Below are positions 8,194-16,411 of a DNA stretch of 64,000 nt, in pieces. Numbering within the stretch: position 1 is the stretch's first letter; each line of letters opens with the position of its first letter. The position numbers were made by a program, and so were the translations under genes. The stretch comes from Streptomyces cavernicola. GTDB taxonomy: Bacteria; Actinomycetota; Actinomycetes; Streptomycetales; Streptomycetaceae. The notes below the pieces were generated by a model. That model was not told the origin of the DNA, searched no databases, and worked only from the letters and a program-made list of their open reading frames with translations. The stretch spans positions 81,044-145,043 of the forward strand of contig NZ_JASCIQ010000021.1 of NCBI RefSeq assembly GCF_029968035.1, written 5' to 3'.

Positions 8194-9417
8194 ATGACCG
8201 AGGCCGTCATCGTCGCCACCGCCCGCACCCCCATCGGGCGCGCATTCAAAGGCTCCCTGAAGGACATCCGCCCGGACGACCTGGCCGCCACCGCCGTCCG
8301 CGCCGCCCTCGACCAGATCCCCGAGCTCGACCCCACGCAGCTCAACGACCTGCACATGGGCTGCGCGGAACCGCACGACGAGCACGGCGGCAACATCGCG
8401 CGCCGCGTCGCGGTCCAGCTCGGCCTCGATGCCCTGCCGGGCACGACCGTCAACCGGTTCTGCTCGTCTTCGGTGCAGACCGCGCGGATGGCGTTCCACG
8501 CGATCAAGTCCGGCGAGGGCCACGCCTTCATCAGCGCCGGCGTGGAATGCGTCTCCCGTTACCGGCACTTCACCTCGGCCGGCCTCGACCCCGAGGACAC
8601 CATGAACCCGCTCTTCGCCAGAGCACGGGCCCGCACCGCCGAGTACGCGCACACCCACGCCCGCTGGTCCGACCCACGGGCCGACGGCCTGCTCCCCGAC
8701 ATCTACACCAGCATGGGCCAGACCGCCGAGAACGTGGCCACGGTGCGCGGAATCAGCCGCCGCGAGCAGGACGAGTACGCCCTGCGCAGCCAACTGCTCG
8801 CCGCCGAGGCGGTGAAGAACGGCTTCTACGCCCGGGAGATCACGCCGGTCACCCTGCCCGACGGCACGGTCGTTGCGACCGACGACAGCCCGCGCCCCGG
8901 CACCACGTACGAGACCCTCGCCGGGCTGTCGACCGCCTTCCGTCCGGAGGGCACCGTCACCGCCGGAAACGCGTGCCCGCTCAACGACGGCGCCGCGGCC
9001 GTCGTCATCATGAGCGACACCAAGGCACGTGAGCTGGGGATCACCCCACTGGCCCGGATCGTCGCCACCGGAGTCTCCGGACTCTCCCCGGAGATCATGG
9101 GGCTCGGACCCGTGGGCGCCACCCGGCAGGCGCTCGGTCACGCCGGCCTGTCCGTCCCGGACATCGACCTCTTCGAGATCAACGAGGCGTTCGCCGCACA
9201 AGTCATCGCCTCCTACCGCGAGTTGGGCATCCCCGCCGACCGGCTCAATGTGCACGGCGGCGCGATCGCCCTCGGCCACCCCTTCGGCATGACCGGCGCA
9301 CGCATCATGACCACCCTCATCAACGGACTGCGCACCCTCGACGAGCAGTTCGGCGTGGAGACCATGTGCGTCGGCGGCGGCCAAGGCATGGCCATCGTCC
9401 TCGAACGCCTCAGCTGA
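8194..9417 (+). CDS. Thiolase (acetyl-CoA acyltransferase)
   Basis: A 407-residue thiolase, standard length. The acyl-accepting Cys lies in TVNRFCSSSVQT (near residue 90), and the C-terminal NEAFAAQ, HGGAIALGHPFGMTGAR and CVGGGQGMA blocks hold the catalytic His and second Cys. It should cleave a 3-oxoacyl-CoA to acetyl-CoA plus a shortened acyl-CoA, or run the reverse. It follows the acyl-CoA dehydrogenase by 33 bp and precedes two SDR genes, the usual order of a dedicated beta-oxidation unit. The position of the Cys and the LNDG stretch fit FadA-type degradative enzymes. Confidence 0.94.
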   Translation: MTEAVIVATARTPIGRAFKGSLKDIRPDDLAATAVRAALDQIPELDPTQLNDLHMGCAEPHDEHGGNIARRVAVQLGLDALPGTTVNRFCSSSVQTARMAFHAIKSGEGHAFISAGVECVSRYRHFTSAGLDPEDTMNPLFARARARTAEYAHTHARWSDPRADGLLPDIYTSMGQTAENVATVRGISRREQDEYALRSQLLAAEAVKNGFYAREITPVTLPDGTVVATDDSPRPGTTYETLAGLSTAFRPEGTVTAGNACPLNDGAAAVVIMSDTKARELGITPLARIVATGVSGLSPEIMGLGPVGATRQALGHAGLSVPDIDLFEINEAFAAQVIASYRELGIPADRLNVHGGAIALGHPFGMTGARIMTTLINGLRTLDEQFGVETMCVGGGQGMAIVLERLS

Positions 9418-9459
9418 CCCCGTACCGGGTACGCGTCATCACCTGAACAGGAGCACCCC

Positions 9460-10197
9460 ATGGGCAATCTCACGTACGACTTCACCGGCCGCACCGTCAT
9501 CGTCACCGGCGCCGCCCGCGGCATCGGCCTGGAACTGGGCCGGTTCTTCCGCAACAGCGGCGCGCACGTCTACCTGGTCGACCGGGACGGGGACGAACTC
9601 GCCGCCGCGGCCAAGGAGATCGACGCCCACGCACTCACCGCGGACGTCGCCAACACCGCCGATGTCGAGCAGGTGGTGGCCACCGCGGTGGCCGAGACCG
9701 GTCGGGTCGACGTCCTGGTCAACAACGCCGGCATTCTGCGCGACGCGGTGCTGTGGAAGCTCACCGACGACGACTGGGACGCGGTGGTCACCGTCCACGC
9801 CGACGGAACCTTCCGCTTCACCCGCGCCTGCGTCCCCCACTTCCGCACCCAAGGGCACGGGCGCGTGATCAACGTGACCTCCTACTCCGGGCTGCACGGC
9901 AACGTCGGCCAGGCCAACTACGCCACCGCCAAGGCCGGGATCATCGGCTTCACGAAGACCGCCGCCAAGGAGCTCGCCCGCTTCGGTGTCACCGTCAACG
10001 CCATCTCGCCGAACGCCGAGACCCGCATGGTCGCCTCCATCCCCGACGACAAGCGCGCCGAGCTCACCGCGGCCATTCCTCTCGGCCGCTTCGGTGACCC
10101 CGCCGAGATGTGCGCCGCCGTCGGATTCCTCGCCTCCCAGGAGGCCGGGTACGTCACCGGAGTCGTCCTGCCGGTCGACGGCGGCATCTCCATCTGA
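9460..10197 (+). CDS. SDR family oxidoreductase (3-hydroxyacyl-CoA dehydrogenase-like)
   Basis: A 245-residue classical short-chain dehydrogenase. The NAD(P)-binding TGAARGIGLELG is near residue 15, NNAG near 88, the catalytic Ser is in VTSYSGLHGNVG and the YxxxK as YATAK near 150. The C terminus has the FLASQEAGYVTG and VDGG motifs of FabG-like enzymes. In this operon it most likely oxidises a 3-hydroxyacyl-CoA before thiolysis. A ribosome site AACAGGAGC lies before ATG 9460. Confidence 0.92.
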   Translation: MGNLTYDFTGRTVIVTGAARGIGLELGRFFRNSGAHVYLVDRDGDELAAAAKEIDAHALTADVANTADVEQVVATAVAETGRVDVLVNNAGILRDAVLWKLTDDDWDAVVTVHADGTFRFTRACVPHFRTQGHGRVINVTSYSGLHGNVGQANYATAKAGIIGFTKTAAKELARFGVTVNAISPNAETRMVASIPDDKRAELTAAIPLGRFGDPAEMCAAVGFLASQEAGYVTGVVLPVDGGISI

Positions 10198-10269
10198 TCC
10201 AGGTCACCAGCCGGTCCACGCCGACCGCCATCTGACGCCTAACACCAGCAGAACGAACGGAAGTTCACC

Positions 10270-11028
10270 ATGAGCATCCTCGACCGCTTTCGGCTCGACG
10301 GCCGGGTCGCCATCGTCACCGGAGCGTCCTCCGGCCTCGGCGTGGCCTTCGCCCGCGGCCTGGCCGAAGCGGGTGCCGACATCGTCCTCGCCGCCCGCCG
10401 CGCCGACCGCCTCGCCGGGACCGCAGCCCTGGTCGAACAGGCCGGACGCCGGGCGCTGTGCGTGCCCACCGATGTGTCCTCGCCCGACGACTGCCGGGCA
10501 CTCGCGGAGGCCGCCGCCGCGTTCGGACCCGTCGGTGTGCTCGTCAACAACGCAGGGGTCGCTTCCGCCGTCCCCGCCGGCCGGGAGACCCCCGAGCAGT
10601 TCCGGTCCGTCCTCGACGTCAACCTGTCCGGCGCGTACTGGATGGCCCAGGCCACGGCCGCCGTGATGCGCGACGGCGGCTCCGTCGTCAACATCTCCAG
10701 CGTTCTCGGGCTGGTCACCGCCGGACTGCCGCAGGCCGCGTACGCCGCTTCCAAGGCGGGGCTGCTCGGACTCACCCGGGATCTCGCGGCGCAGTGGAGC
10801 ACCCGCAAGAACATCCGCGTCAACGCCATCGCCCCCGGATTCTTCGCCTCCGAGATGACCGACGAATACGAGGACGGCTACCTCGACGCCCGGGTCCGCG
10901 ACCTGCCCATCTCCCGCCCCGGCGACGCGGACGAACTGGCCGCCGCGGTCCTGTTCCTGGCGTCGGACGCCTCCGCGTACGTCACCGGCACCACCCTCAC
11001 CGTCGACGGCGGCCTGGTCATCTCCTGA
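10270..11028 (+). CDS. SDR family oxidoreductase
   Basis: A second classical SDR of 252 residues, 72 bp after the first and clearly a different paralogue. It shows TGASSGLGVAFARG, NNAGVAS, the catalytic Ser in ISSVLG, YAASK and the terminal VDGGLVIS. The presence of two SDRs suggests the operon handles an alcohol or hydroxyacyl substrate needing two oxidations, such as a branched or cyclic acid; that is inference. It is the last intact gene of the plus-strand operon. Confidence 0.92.
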   Translation: MSILDRFRLDGRVAIVTGASSGLGVAFARGLAEAGADIVLAARRADRLAGTAALVEQAGRRALCVPTDVSSPDDCRALAEAAAAFGPVGVLVNNAGVASAVPAGRETPEQFRSVLDVNLSGAYWMAQATAAVMRDGGSVVNISSVLGLVTAGLPQAAYAASKAGLLGLTRDLAAQWSTRKNIRVNAIAPGFFASEMTDEYEDGYLDARVRDLPISRPGDADELAAAVLFLASDASAYVTGTTLTVDGGLVIS

Positions 11029-11189
11029 GCCGCCGCGGTCCCGCATCCGCTCGGCCGGAGTCCGGCGGGACATCACGCGGCAGTCACACGGTGGCAAGAG
11101 GTGGCTAGGGGACGCAAGGCAAGGGAGCCGGTGGACCGCCGGCGGTGTCCAGATCTGGTCGAGGACCGCCGCGTCCGCCCAGTCGTTGG

Positions 11190-11532
11190 GGTGGAAGAAG
11201 TGGTGCTCGTCGTAGAGCGTCAACGACCAGAAGCCCTTGACTGGCGGAGTCCCGTCGGCGGTGAAGGTGACGGTGTAGGTGTTGGCTCCGTGCAGCCGCG
11301 CACCTGTGGAGTCGAGGTCATGGTAGTAGTAGGCCGTTTCGTTCGGCGGGTTGACGAAGATGTTGGCGTTGCCCAGGGCTGTCCGGGACAGGTAGTCGGT
11401 GCCGAACGATGCCCCGTTGCGCTGCGTGGTCCAGTGATGCGCCGACGGCAGTCCGATGTTGCGGAACTCGCAGAGGTCGGAGACGAGTTCGGCGTCGGCG
11501 TCCCGCGCGACCTGGCGCAACGTGTCGCCCAC
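11190..11532 (-). pseudogene. DUF1214-domain protein remnant
   Basis: The minus strand encodes FVNPPNETAYYYHD and, a little later, PPVKGFWSLTLYDEHHFF, the conserved core of DUF1214 as found in DUF1254/DUF1214 cell-envelope proteins. The N-terminal DUF1254 half is absent upstream of 11532, and after HHFFHPN the frame runs into unrelated sequence without the expected C-terminal motif. Truncated at both ends, hence a dead fragment. Confidence 0.75.
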
Positions 11533-11559
11533 CCTGGAGTCGGCCTCTGCCGCCGTCAG

Positions 11560-11983
11560 CAGTGAGCGGAACCGCTTGGCGGCCGACGTCTACCGGGGCG
11601 AGGTCGGCTTTGACGAGCTCAGAGCACCGCAGGGTGCGCGGGAGTACGCGCGGAGGCTGGCGCAGCACGGCGTCACACCGACCGCCCTCGTCCGGGCCTA
11701 CCGACTCGGCCAGCAAATCCACCTGACCTGGGCCATCGACGAGCTCGTCCGCACCTACCCGGATCCCGTACGCGTCCTCGCCGCCGTCCGGACGTTGCTG
11801 AGCGTGAACTTCCGCTACATCGACGCGGTCTCGGAGCAGGCCATCGAGGAGTACCAGGCCGAGCGGGAGCGGTGGGTGAGGTATGTGGCCGCCGTAGACC
11901 CTGATCGGAGGCGGGTAGTGGTGCGCGGAGCTGGACCAGGCCGGAGGCGAGTAGAGGACGCGTGGCGATTAGCTGACGCCTAG
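11560..11983 (+). pseudogene. PucR/CdaR-type regulator, N-terminal fragment
   Basis: In frame from about 11560 the plus strand reads a helical domain containing AREYARRLAQHG, ALVRAYRLGQQIHLTW and IDAVSEQAIEEYQAERERWV. This pattern is typical of the N-terminal domain of actinobacterial PucR-like helix-turn-helix regulators. The GGDEF-like middle and C-terminal HTH are missing, and the reading frame enters non-homologous sequence near 11930. It abuts the oppositely oriented DUF1214 fragment, so 11540-11560 looks like a recombination junction. Confidence 0.6.
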
Positions 11984-11999
11984 TCAAGCGGGCTGTTTT

Positions 12000-12160
12000 G
12001 GGCGGTGCTTCACCGTTGCGGCGGAGGCGCGGCATGACGAGGGGCCGGTGCCCGGGTGGCCGCCGTCGGCGATCGTGGTGGTCAGTCCGACGGCGGCCTT
12101 CGCGCCGGATTCCGACCACGCCGAACAGCGGAGCAAGCTGGCGGAGCGTCAAGTTCGTGC
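12000..12160 (-). pseudogene. IS5-family transposase remnant
   Basis: The minus strand reads LTLRQLAPLFGV, an N-terminal helix-turn-helix phrase of streptomycete IS5-family transposases. In a shifted frame it then reads TTTIADGGHPGTG followed by LVMP, resembling the C-terminal ADGGYxGTGLVIPHRR block. The central DDE region is missing, so this is an internally deleted relic of roughly 160 bp. Confidence 0.5.
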
Positions 12161-12261
12161 GTCAGTGAGCTGCGACCAGCAATTGCCGATCCTGCAGAGG
12201 CAGGCCCCAGGGCCGACCCCGGCGGAGGGCGTCAGCCTCCTGGTTCGGCAGGGGGGAGATC

Positions 12262-12621
12262 GTGAACCGACCGCTGCTGTTCCTTGATGTGGACGGACCG
12301 CTCAACCCCTATGCGGCCAAGCCGGAGAAGCGCCCCGACGGCTACACCACACTCAGGGTGCCTCGGGACAGCGGGACTCCAATGGGACACGGAGGGCTCT
12401 CGGCCCGGCGGCGGCCCCTGCGGGTCTGGCTCACCCCCGAGCACGGGCAAGCCTTGCTTCGACTCGACTACGAGCTGTGCTGGGCCACCACGTGGACGGA
12501 CTTCGGGACAAGCCTCAGCGGGGGTGACCCGTGGTGGTCGAGCCCTTGTCGAGTGCACCCGCGACCTGAACGCCCGCGCCCAGAAACGCCTACTCAGCAT
12601 CACCGCAAGACAGTTGGGTGA
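12262..12621 (+). pseudogene. HAD-like hydrolase, truncated
   Basis: Begins with RPLLFLDVDGPLNPYAAK, the nucleophile motif (DxD) of a small HAD-type protein common in streptomycetes, and keeps the LRVWLTPEHG and ELCWATTW blocks. After ATTW (about 12500) the sequence no longer resembles the family and ends early at 119 residues, whereas intact relatives are longer. Probably a frameshifted or rearranged gene in the debris zone. Confidence 0.6.
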
Positions 12622-12692
12622 CGGCCTCGACTGCCTCGGATGGGGCGAGCGAGTCAGAGCCCGTGACTCAGGCTGGACCCATCGGACAGGCT

Positions 12693-13112
12693 CTAGTTGT
12701 TGCGGGGTGAGACGTTGGTGACGGTTCTGCGGCCGGATCCGGGTCTGGGGGGAGCGCTGTCTCGGGCAGATTGACGTGGCTGTTTGATGCCGACGGTGGT
12801 GGCGCCGTGTCCTGGGGTGGCCAGCAGGCTCGGCAGCAGGCCGGGGAATCGCTGCTCGAGTTCGTCGGACCGCAGGTGTACGTAGCAGCGTGTGCCTTCC
12901 TCGCGAGTTCGGGTGACACCGGAGGACCTGAGCACCTTCAGGTGGTGGCTGAGTGTGGACTTCGCCACCGGTGCGTCCAGCTCTCCCCATTGGCGCTCGA
13001 TCCCGTCGGACAAGAGGCGCACGAGCCCCAAGCGCAGTGGATCGGACAGGGCAGCAAGGACTGTTGTCAGCGCTACGTCGTCGAGGTCTGGGTGATGAGC
13101 ATCCTTGGCCAC
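12693..13112 (-). CDS. ArsR family transcriptional regulator
   Basis: A winged-helix ArsR regulator of about 139 residues. LAALSDPLRLGLVRLL is followed by the recognition helix KSTLSHHLKVLRSSG and the wing TREEGTRCYVHLR. I favour GTG 13112 because the alternative ATG 13178 would place the first 22 codons inside the 33-bp palindrome at 13136-13168. It is divergent from the MFS exporter at 13177, and the palindrome between them is the natural operator for both genes. No metal-binding CxC is evident, so the ligand may be a small organic molecule. Confidence 0.88.
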   Translation of the reverse strand: MAKDAHHPDLDDVALTTVLAALSDPLRLGLVRLLSDGIERQWGELDAPVAKSTLSHHLKVLRSSGVTRTREEGTRCYVHLRSDELEQRFPGLLPSLLATPGHGATTVGIKQPRQSARDSAPPRPGSGRRTVTNVSPRNN

Positions 13113-13135
13113 CCGTTCAGTATCGCACCCCACCC

Positions 13136-13168
13136 CCTTATTCGATGTTCGGCGAACATCGAATAAGG
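13136..13168. promoter_or_regulatory. 33-bp palindromic ArsR operator
   Basis: Perfect inverted repeat with 15-bp arms (inner part CTTATTCGATGTTC / GAACATCGAATAAG) around a GGC spacer. It is located between the ArsR start and the MFS start and ends 8 bp before ATG 13177, so bound protein would block both promoters. Confidence 0.8.
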
Positions 13169-13176
13169 TGCCGTGC

Positions 13177-14349
13177 ATGATGCCTCTTCACCTACCCGGC
13201 TGGCTGGTCGGGCTCTTCGTCGCCACGCTCGCCCTGGGAACCGACGAGTTCGTGATCGCCGGGCTCCTGCCCGAGCTGGCCGACGATCTGCAGGTCTCCA
13301 CGGGCATGGCCGGTCAGTTGATCTCCGTGTTCGCGCTCACCTTCGCCATCGGTGCGCCCGTCATGGCGGTCGTGCTGGATCCCTACCCGCGGCGCCGCGT
13401 GATCCTGGCTGCCTTGGCGGTGTTCGTGGTCGCGAACGTCGCCGCTGCCCTCGCGCCCACCTTCGGCGCCCTGATCGTGCTGCGGGCCATCGCCGGGCTG
13501 GCCGCGGCAGTGGTTTCCTCCACGGCGTTCGCTGCCGCCGCGCAGGGGGCCCCGCCTGATCGGCAGGGCCGCTACCTCGCGGTCGTCACCGCCGGTTTGA
13601 CCGTGGCGCTGTTCACCGGCGTGCCGGTCGGGGCATGGGTCGGCTCCCTGCTCGGCTGGCGCTCGACCTTCGTCCTGGTCGCAATCGTCGCGCTCGCCGC
13701 GATCGTCGTCCTGGCCCTCGGGCTGCCCCGCTTGGAGGGGGCTGCGACAGCCGGTCTGGCCGAGCGCCTGCGTCCTCTGCGCAGCGCGCGGGTGCTGCGG
13801 CTCGTCCTGGCCGTGTTCCTCTGCGGAGTCGGCGGGTTGATGTTCTACAGCTACCTCTCCGCTCTCCTGGAGCAGCACCAGGGCGGCACGGACACTCTGC
13901 CGCTGGTGCTTCTGCTGGTCGGCGTCATCGGTGTCCCGTCAGCGTTCCTCGGCGGGAGGCTCGCCGATCGCTACGGCGGCCGTCGCAGTCGTCTGATGGT
14001 CGTCGGCGGCCACGCGATCGCCCTCGCGGCCACCGGCGCCCTCCTCGCCCTCGGCGCGCCGTTCCCGCTCCTGCTGGCCGGCATCGCCGCCTGGTCCGTC
14101 TTCGCCTGGGCCCTCAACCCACCCCTGCAGGCCAGCACCATCGAAGCCGCGCCGGAAGCACCCATGACGGCGATCTCGCTCAACATCTCCGGTCTCTACC
14201 TCGGCACCGCGGCCGCAGCCGCTATCGGCGGGATCATCGTCGACGGACCCGGCGTGCTGTGGATCCCCTTCGCCGCCGCCATCTCCCTGACCCTCGCCTG
14301 GATCAGCGCATCCTTCCGCACACCGCAGCCCGCGACAGCCGCGGCATGA
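13177..14349 (+). CDS. MFS transporter, DHA1 drug-efflux type
   Basis: A 390-residue major facilitator protein with 12 predicted helices. ALGTDEFVIAGLLPELADDL near the N terminus is the hallmark of the DHA1 (Cmx/CmrA, AraJ-like) exporter group, followed by the helix 2-3 loop, a YLAVVTAGLTVALFTGVPVGAWVG helix-5 region split over two helices, and GGRLADRYGGRRSR in the central loop. Export of a toxic small molecule is likely. Expression is probably controlled by the divergent ArsR through the 33-bp palindrome; an AAGGTG lies before ATG 13177. Confidence 0.9.
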   Translation: MMPLHLPGWLVGLFVATLALGTDEFVIAGLLPELADDLQVSTGMAGQLISVFALTFAIGAPVMAVVLDPYPRRRVILAALAVFVVANVAAALAPTFGALIVLRAIAGLAAAVVSSTAFAAAAQGAPPDRQGRYLAVVTAGLTVALFTGVPVGAWVGSLLGWRSTFVLVAIVALAAIVVLALGLPRLEGAATAGLAERLRPLRSARVLRLVLAVFLCGVGGLMFYSYLSALLEQHQGGTDTLPLVLLLVGVIGVPSAFLGGRLADRYGGRRSRLMVVGGHAIALAATGALLALGAPFPLLLAGIAAWSVFAWALNPPLQASTIEAAPEAPMTAISLNISGLYLGTAAAAAIGGIIVDGPGVLWIPFAAAISLTLAWISASFRTPQPATAAA

Positions 14350-14403
14350 CCCACTCCGGCGCCCGGCTCGGCAGGGAAGGACGCCGACGGCCCCTTTCGC
14401 CGG

Positions 14404-15573
14404 TCACCAGGTCACGGGCAGAGACTCCAGGCCGCCGGTGAGGGTGTCGGTGCGGACGCGTAGCGCTTCGACGGGTACGGCGAGCCGCAGGTGCGGGAAG
14501 CGTCGGATCAACTGGGCGAAGACGGCGTGGAGTTCCATCCGGGCCAGTGGGGCGCCGATGCAGTAACGGGCACCGTGGCCGAAGGTCAGGTGCGCCGGCG
14601 TGGTGCGGGTCGCGTCGAAGCTGTCGGGGTCGGTGAAGGCGGACGGGTCGTGGTTCGCCGCGCCGGTGTCGAGCATGACGAGGTCGCCGGCCGTGATGGT
14701 GGTACCGGCGATCTCGATGTCGGTGCGGGCGTAGCGGGGAATGCCGCCACCGCTCTTTCCCGGCATCCGCAGGATCTCCTCGACCACTCCGTGCAGCAGG
14801 CCGGGGTCCTCGACTGCGGCCTGCCACTGTGCCGGGTGGGTGAGGAGGAGCAGTGCGCCGAGGCCGATCTGGACGACGGTCGTCTCGTGTCCCGCGAACA
14901 GCAGGGCCATGGAGAGCATGGCGATCTCGTCGTCGGGCACGCCGTCGCTCGCGCACAGCGCGGAGATGATGTCGGCGCCCGGAGCACGTCGCTTGCGCGC
15001 CACGAGTTCCTGTCCGTACGCGAACAGGTCGCCCAGCCCCTGTTCGGAGCGGGAGCGGTCCTGGATGTCGGCGGCGGCCTGCGTCCAGGCGCGGAACTGG
15101 GTCCGTTCCTCGTAGGGCACGCCCAGGAGTTCGCAGATGACGAGGATCGGGAGGGGGAGGGCGAGTGCGAAGTGGAGGTCGGCGGGCGGGCTTTGGGATT
15201 CGAGTTCGTCCAGGAGCTGTTCGGTCAGCCGCTCCACCCGGGGCCGGAACTCCTTCATCCGACGCGGGGTGAAGTGCGGCTGGAGCAGACTCCGCATCCG
15301 CGCGTGGTCGCTCTTCTCGCTGTCGTAGTCGCCCTGCGGACCGCCGAAGAGGGCCGACTCCCCGGAGCGGGCCGCGCGGGCGGGGTCGGGGTGGGAGCGG
15401 CCGAGCCGGGGATCGTCGAGGAGCCTGCGCACCTGGTCGTAGTCGGTGACGAGCCAGGCGTCGTCGCCGACCCGAGTGCGGATGCGGTGGACAGGGTGTT
15501 GCTTCTGGAGCGTACGCAGCAGGGGCGGGACGTCGAGCGGACCGGGCTGGTCGAAGGGGAGGCGTACGGGCAT
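14404..15573 (-). CDS. Cytochrome P450
   Basis: A 389-residue class I bacterial P450. The oxygen-binding I-helix motif is FAGHETT, the K-helix ExxR is EEILR, and the heme-thiolate loop is FGHGARYCIGAPLARMEL. ATG 15573 is preferred because AGGAGG precedes it; the longer frame to 15618 would run into the divergent operator. No ferredoxin gene accompanies it, so it must draw electrons from a distant partner. It is divergent from a TetR gene across an 89-bp gap rich in repeats. Substrate unknown. Confidence 0.93.
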   Translation of the reverse strand: MPVRLPFDQPGPLDVPPLLRTLQKQHPVHRIRTRVGDDAWLVTDYDQVRRLLDDPRLGRSHPDPARAARSGESALFGGPQGDYDSEKSDHARMRSLLQPHFTPRRMKEFRPRVERLTEQLLDELESQSPPADLHFALALPLPILVICELLGVPYEERTQFRAWTQAAADIQDRSRSEQGLGDLFAYGQELVARKRRAPGADIISALCASDGVPDDEIAMLSMALLFAGHETTVVQIGLGALLLLTHPAQWQAAVEDPGLLHGVVEEILRMPGKSGGGIPRYARTDIEIAGTTITAGDLVMLDTGAANHDPSAFTDPDSFDATRTTPAHLTFGHGARYCIGAPLARMELHAVFAQLIRRFPHLRLAVPVEALRVRTDTLTGGLESLPVTW

Positions 15574-15583
15574 GGGTCCTCCT

Positions 15584-15646
15584 GTACACACGTAATTTGT
15601 GTACGCTGACGTAAACAAAATTACGTGTACACGCTGAAGTAAACAA
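15584..15646. promoter_or_regulatory. Divergent P450/TetR control region with repeated sites
   Basis: The gap holds ACGCTGACGTAAACAA (15603-15618) and ACGCTGAAGTAAACAA (15631-15646), direct repeats 28 bp apart. It also holds inverted arms GTACAC-ACGTAATTT and AAATTACGT-GTACAC around them. This is typical of a TetR autoregulatory operator that also covers the P450 promoter. Confidence 0.65.
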
Positions 15647-15662
15647 GAGGAGGCGGAACCGC

Positions 15663-16295
15663 ATGGCGGAGAAGGGAACTGCCGGGGCCGCGGGCGCGAC
15701 GCCGGTGAAGCGGCTGCGCAAGGCGGAGCGGCGGGAGCAGATCCTCGACGCGGCCACCCGCTCCTTCGCCCGCGCGGGCTTCACCGCCACCAGCCTTGAG
15801 GACGTGTCGGCGGAGGCGGGGATCACCCGGGTGCTGCTCTACCGGCACTTCGAGTCCAAGGCCGACCTGTACCGCGCTGTCCTCGACCGCGCCTGCCGGC
15901 GGCTGGCCGGCACCGTCGGCGAGGACTCCTTCGACGACGACTCGATCCCCGCCCTGCTGCAGGCCGCCTCCTGCGACCCCGACGGGTTCCGGCTGCTGTT
16001 CCGGCACGCCGCACGCGAACCGGAATTCCGCGACCTGGTCGACACCCTGACCCGCGCCTCGCGGGAGATCGCCCGGCAGAACCTCGCGGAGCGCATCCCG
16101 GCGGGCCCGTGGCTCGACTGGGCGGCCCAGGTCATCCCCGCCCTGACCATCGAGGCCGTCATCGCTTGGCTCGACGCCGGAAGTCCCGACCCCGCCCTGG
16201 CGGCGGCCCGTATCCGTCAGGCCGTCGACGGAGTCATCGGCGCCGCGCACCCCATGCCTGCGGTGCGGGGTAGCGGTCGATGCCGAAGGGCCTGA
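15663..16295 (+). CDS. TetR family transcriptional regulator
   Basis: A 210-residue TetR protein. RREQILDAATRSFARAGF is followed by the recognition helix region ITRVLLYRHFESKADLYRAV, then a helical C-terminal domain. A strong AGAGGAGG ribosome site precedes ATG 15663. It is divergent from the P450 and almost certainly controls it through the repeats in the shared gap. Confidence 0.92.
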   Translation: MAEKGTAGAAGATPVKRLRKAERREQILDAATRSFARAGFTATSLEDVSAEAGITRVLLYRHFESKADLYRAVLDRACRRLAGTVGEDSFDDDSIPALLQAASCDPDGFRLLFRHAAREPEFRDLVDTLTRASREIARQNLAERIPAGPWLDWAAQVIPALTIEAVIAWLDAGSPDPALAAARIRQAVDGVIGAAHPMPAVRGSGRCRRA

Positions 16296-16333
16296 CAGTC
16301 GGGGGGCAGCGCGGCGTCGTCCGCTTTCGGCTC

Positions 16334-16393
16334 GTAGCCGTAGCCGTAGCCGTAGCCGTAGCCGTAGCCGTAGCCGTAGCCGTAGCCGTAGCC
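16334..16393. repeat. (GTAGCC)x10 hexanucleotide tandem repeat
   Basis: Ten perfect tandem copies of GTAGCC between the TetR stop and the end of the Crp-type gene. Read on the minus strand it would encode an (Arg-Leu)n or (Gly-Tyr)n-like run, but no real gene covers it. It is probably a slippage-prone intergenic microsatellite. Confidence 0.95.
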
Positions 16394-16411
16394 GTCCGGG
16401 CGGGCGGGCGG

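Noticed and set aside
16334..16393. GTAGCC array as a CRISPR or coding repeat
   Set aside because: No spacers, unit only 6 bp, and no supported gene across it.
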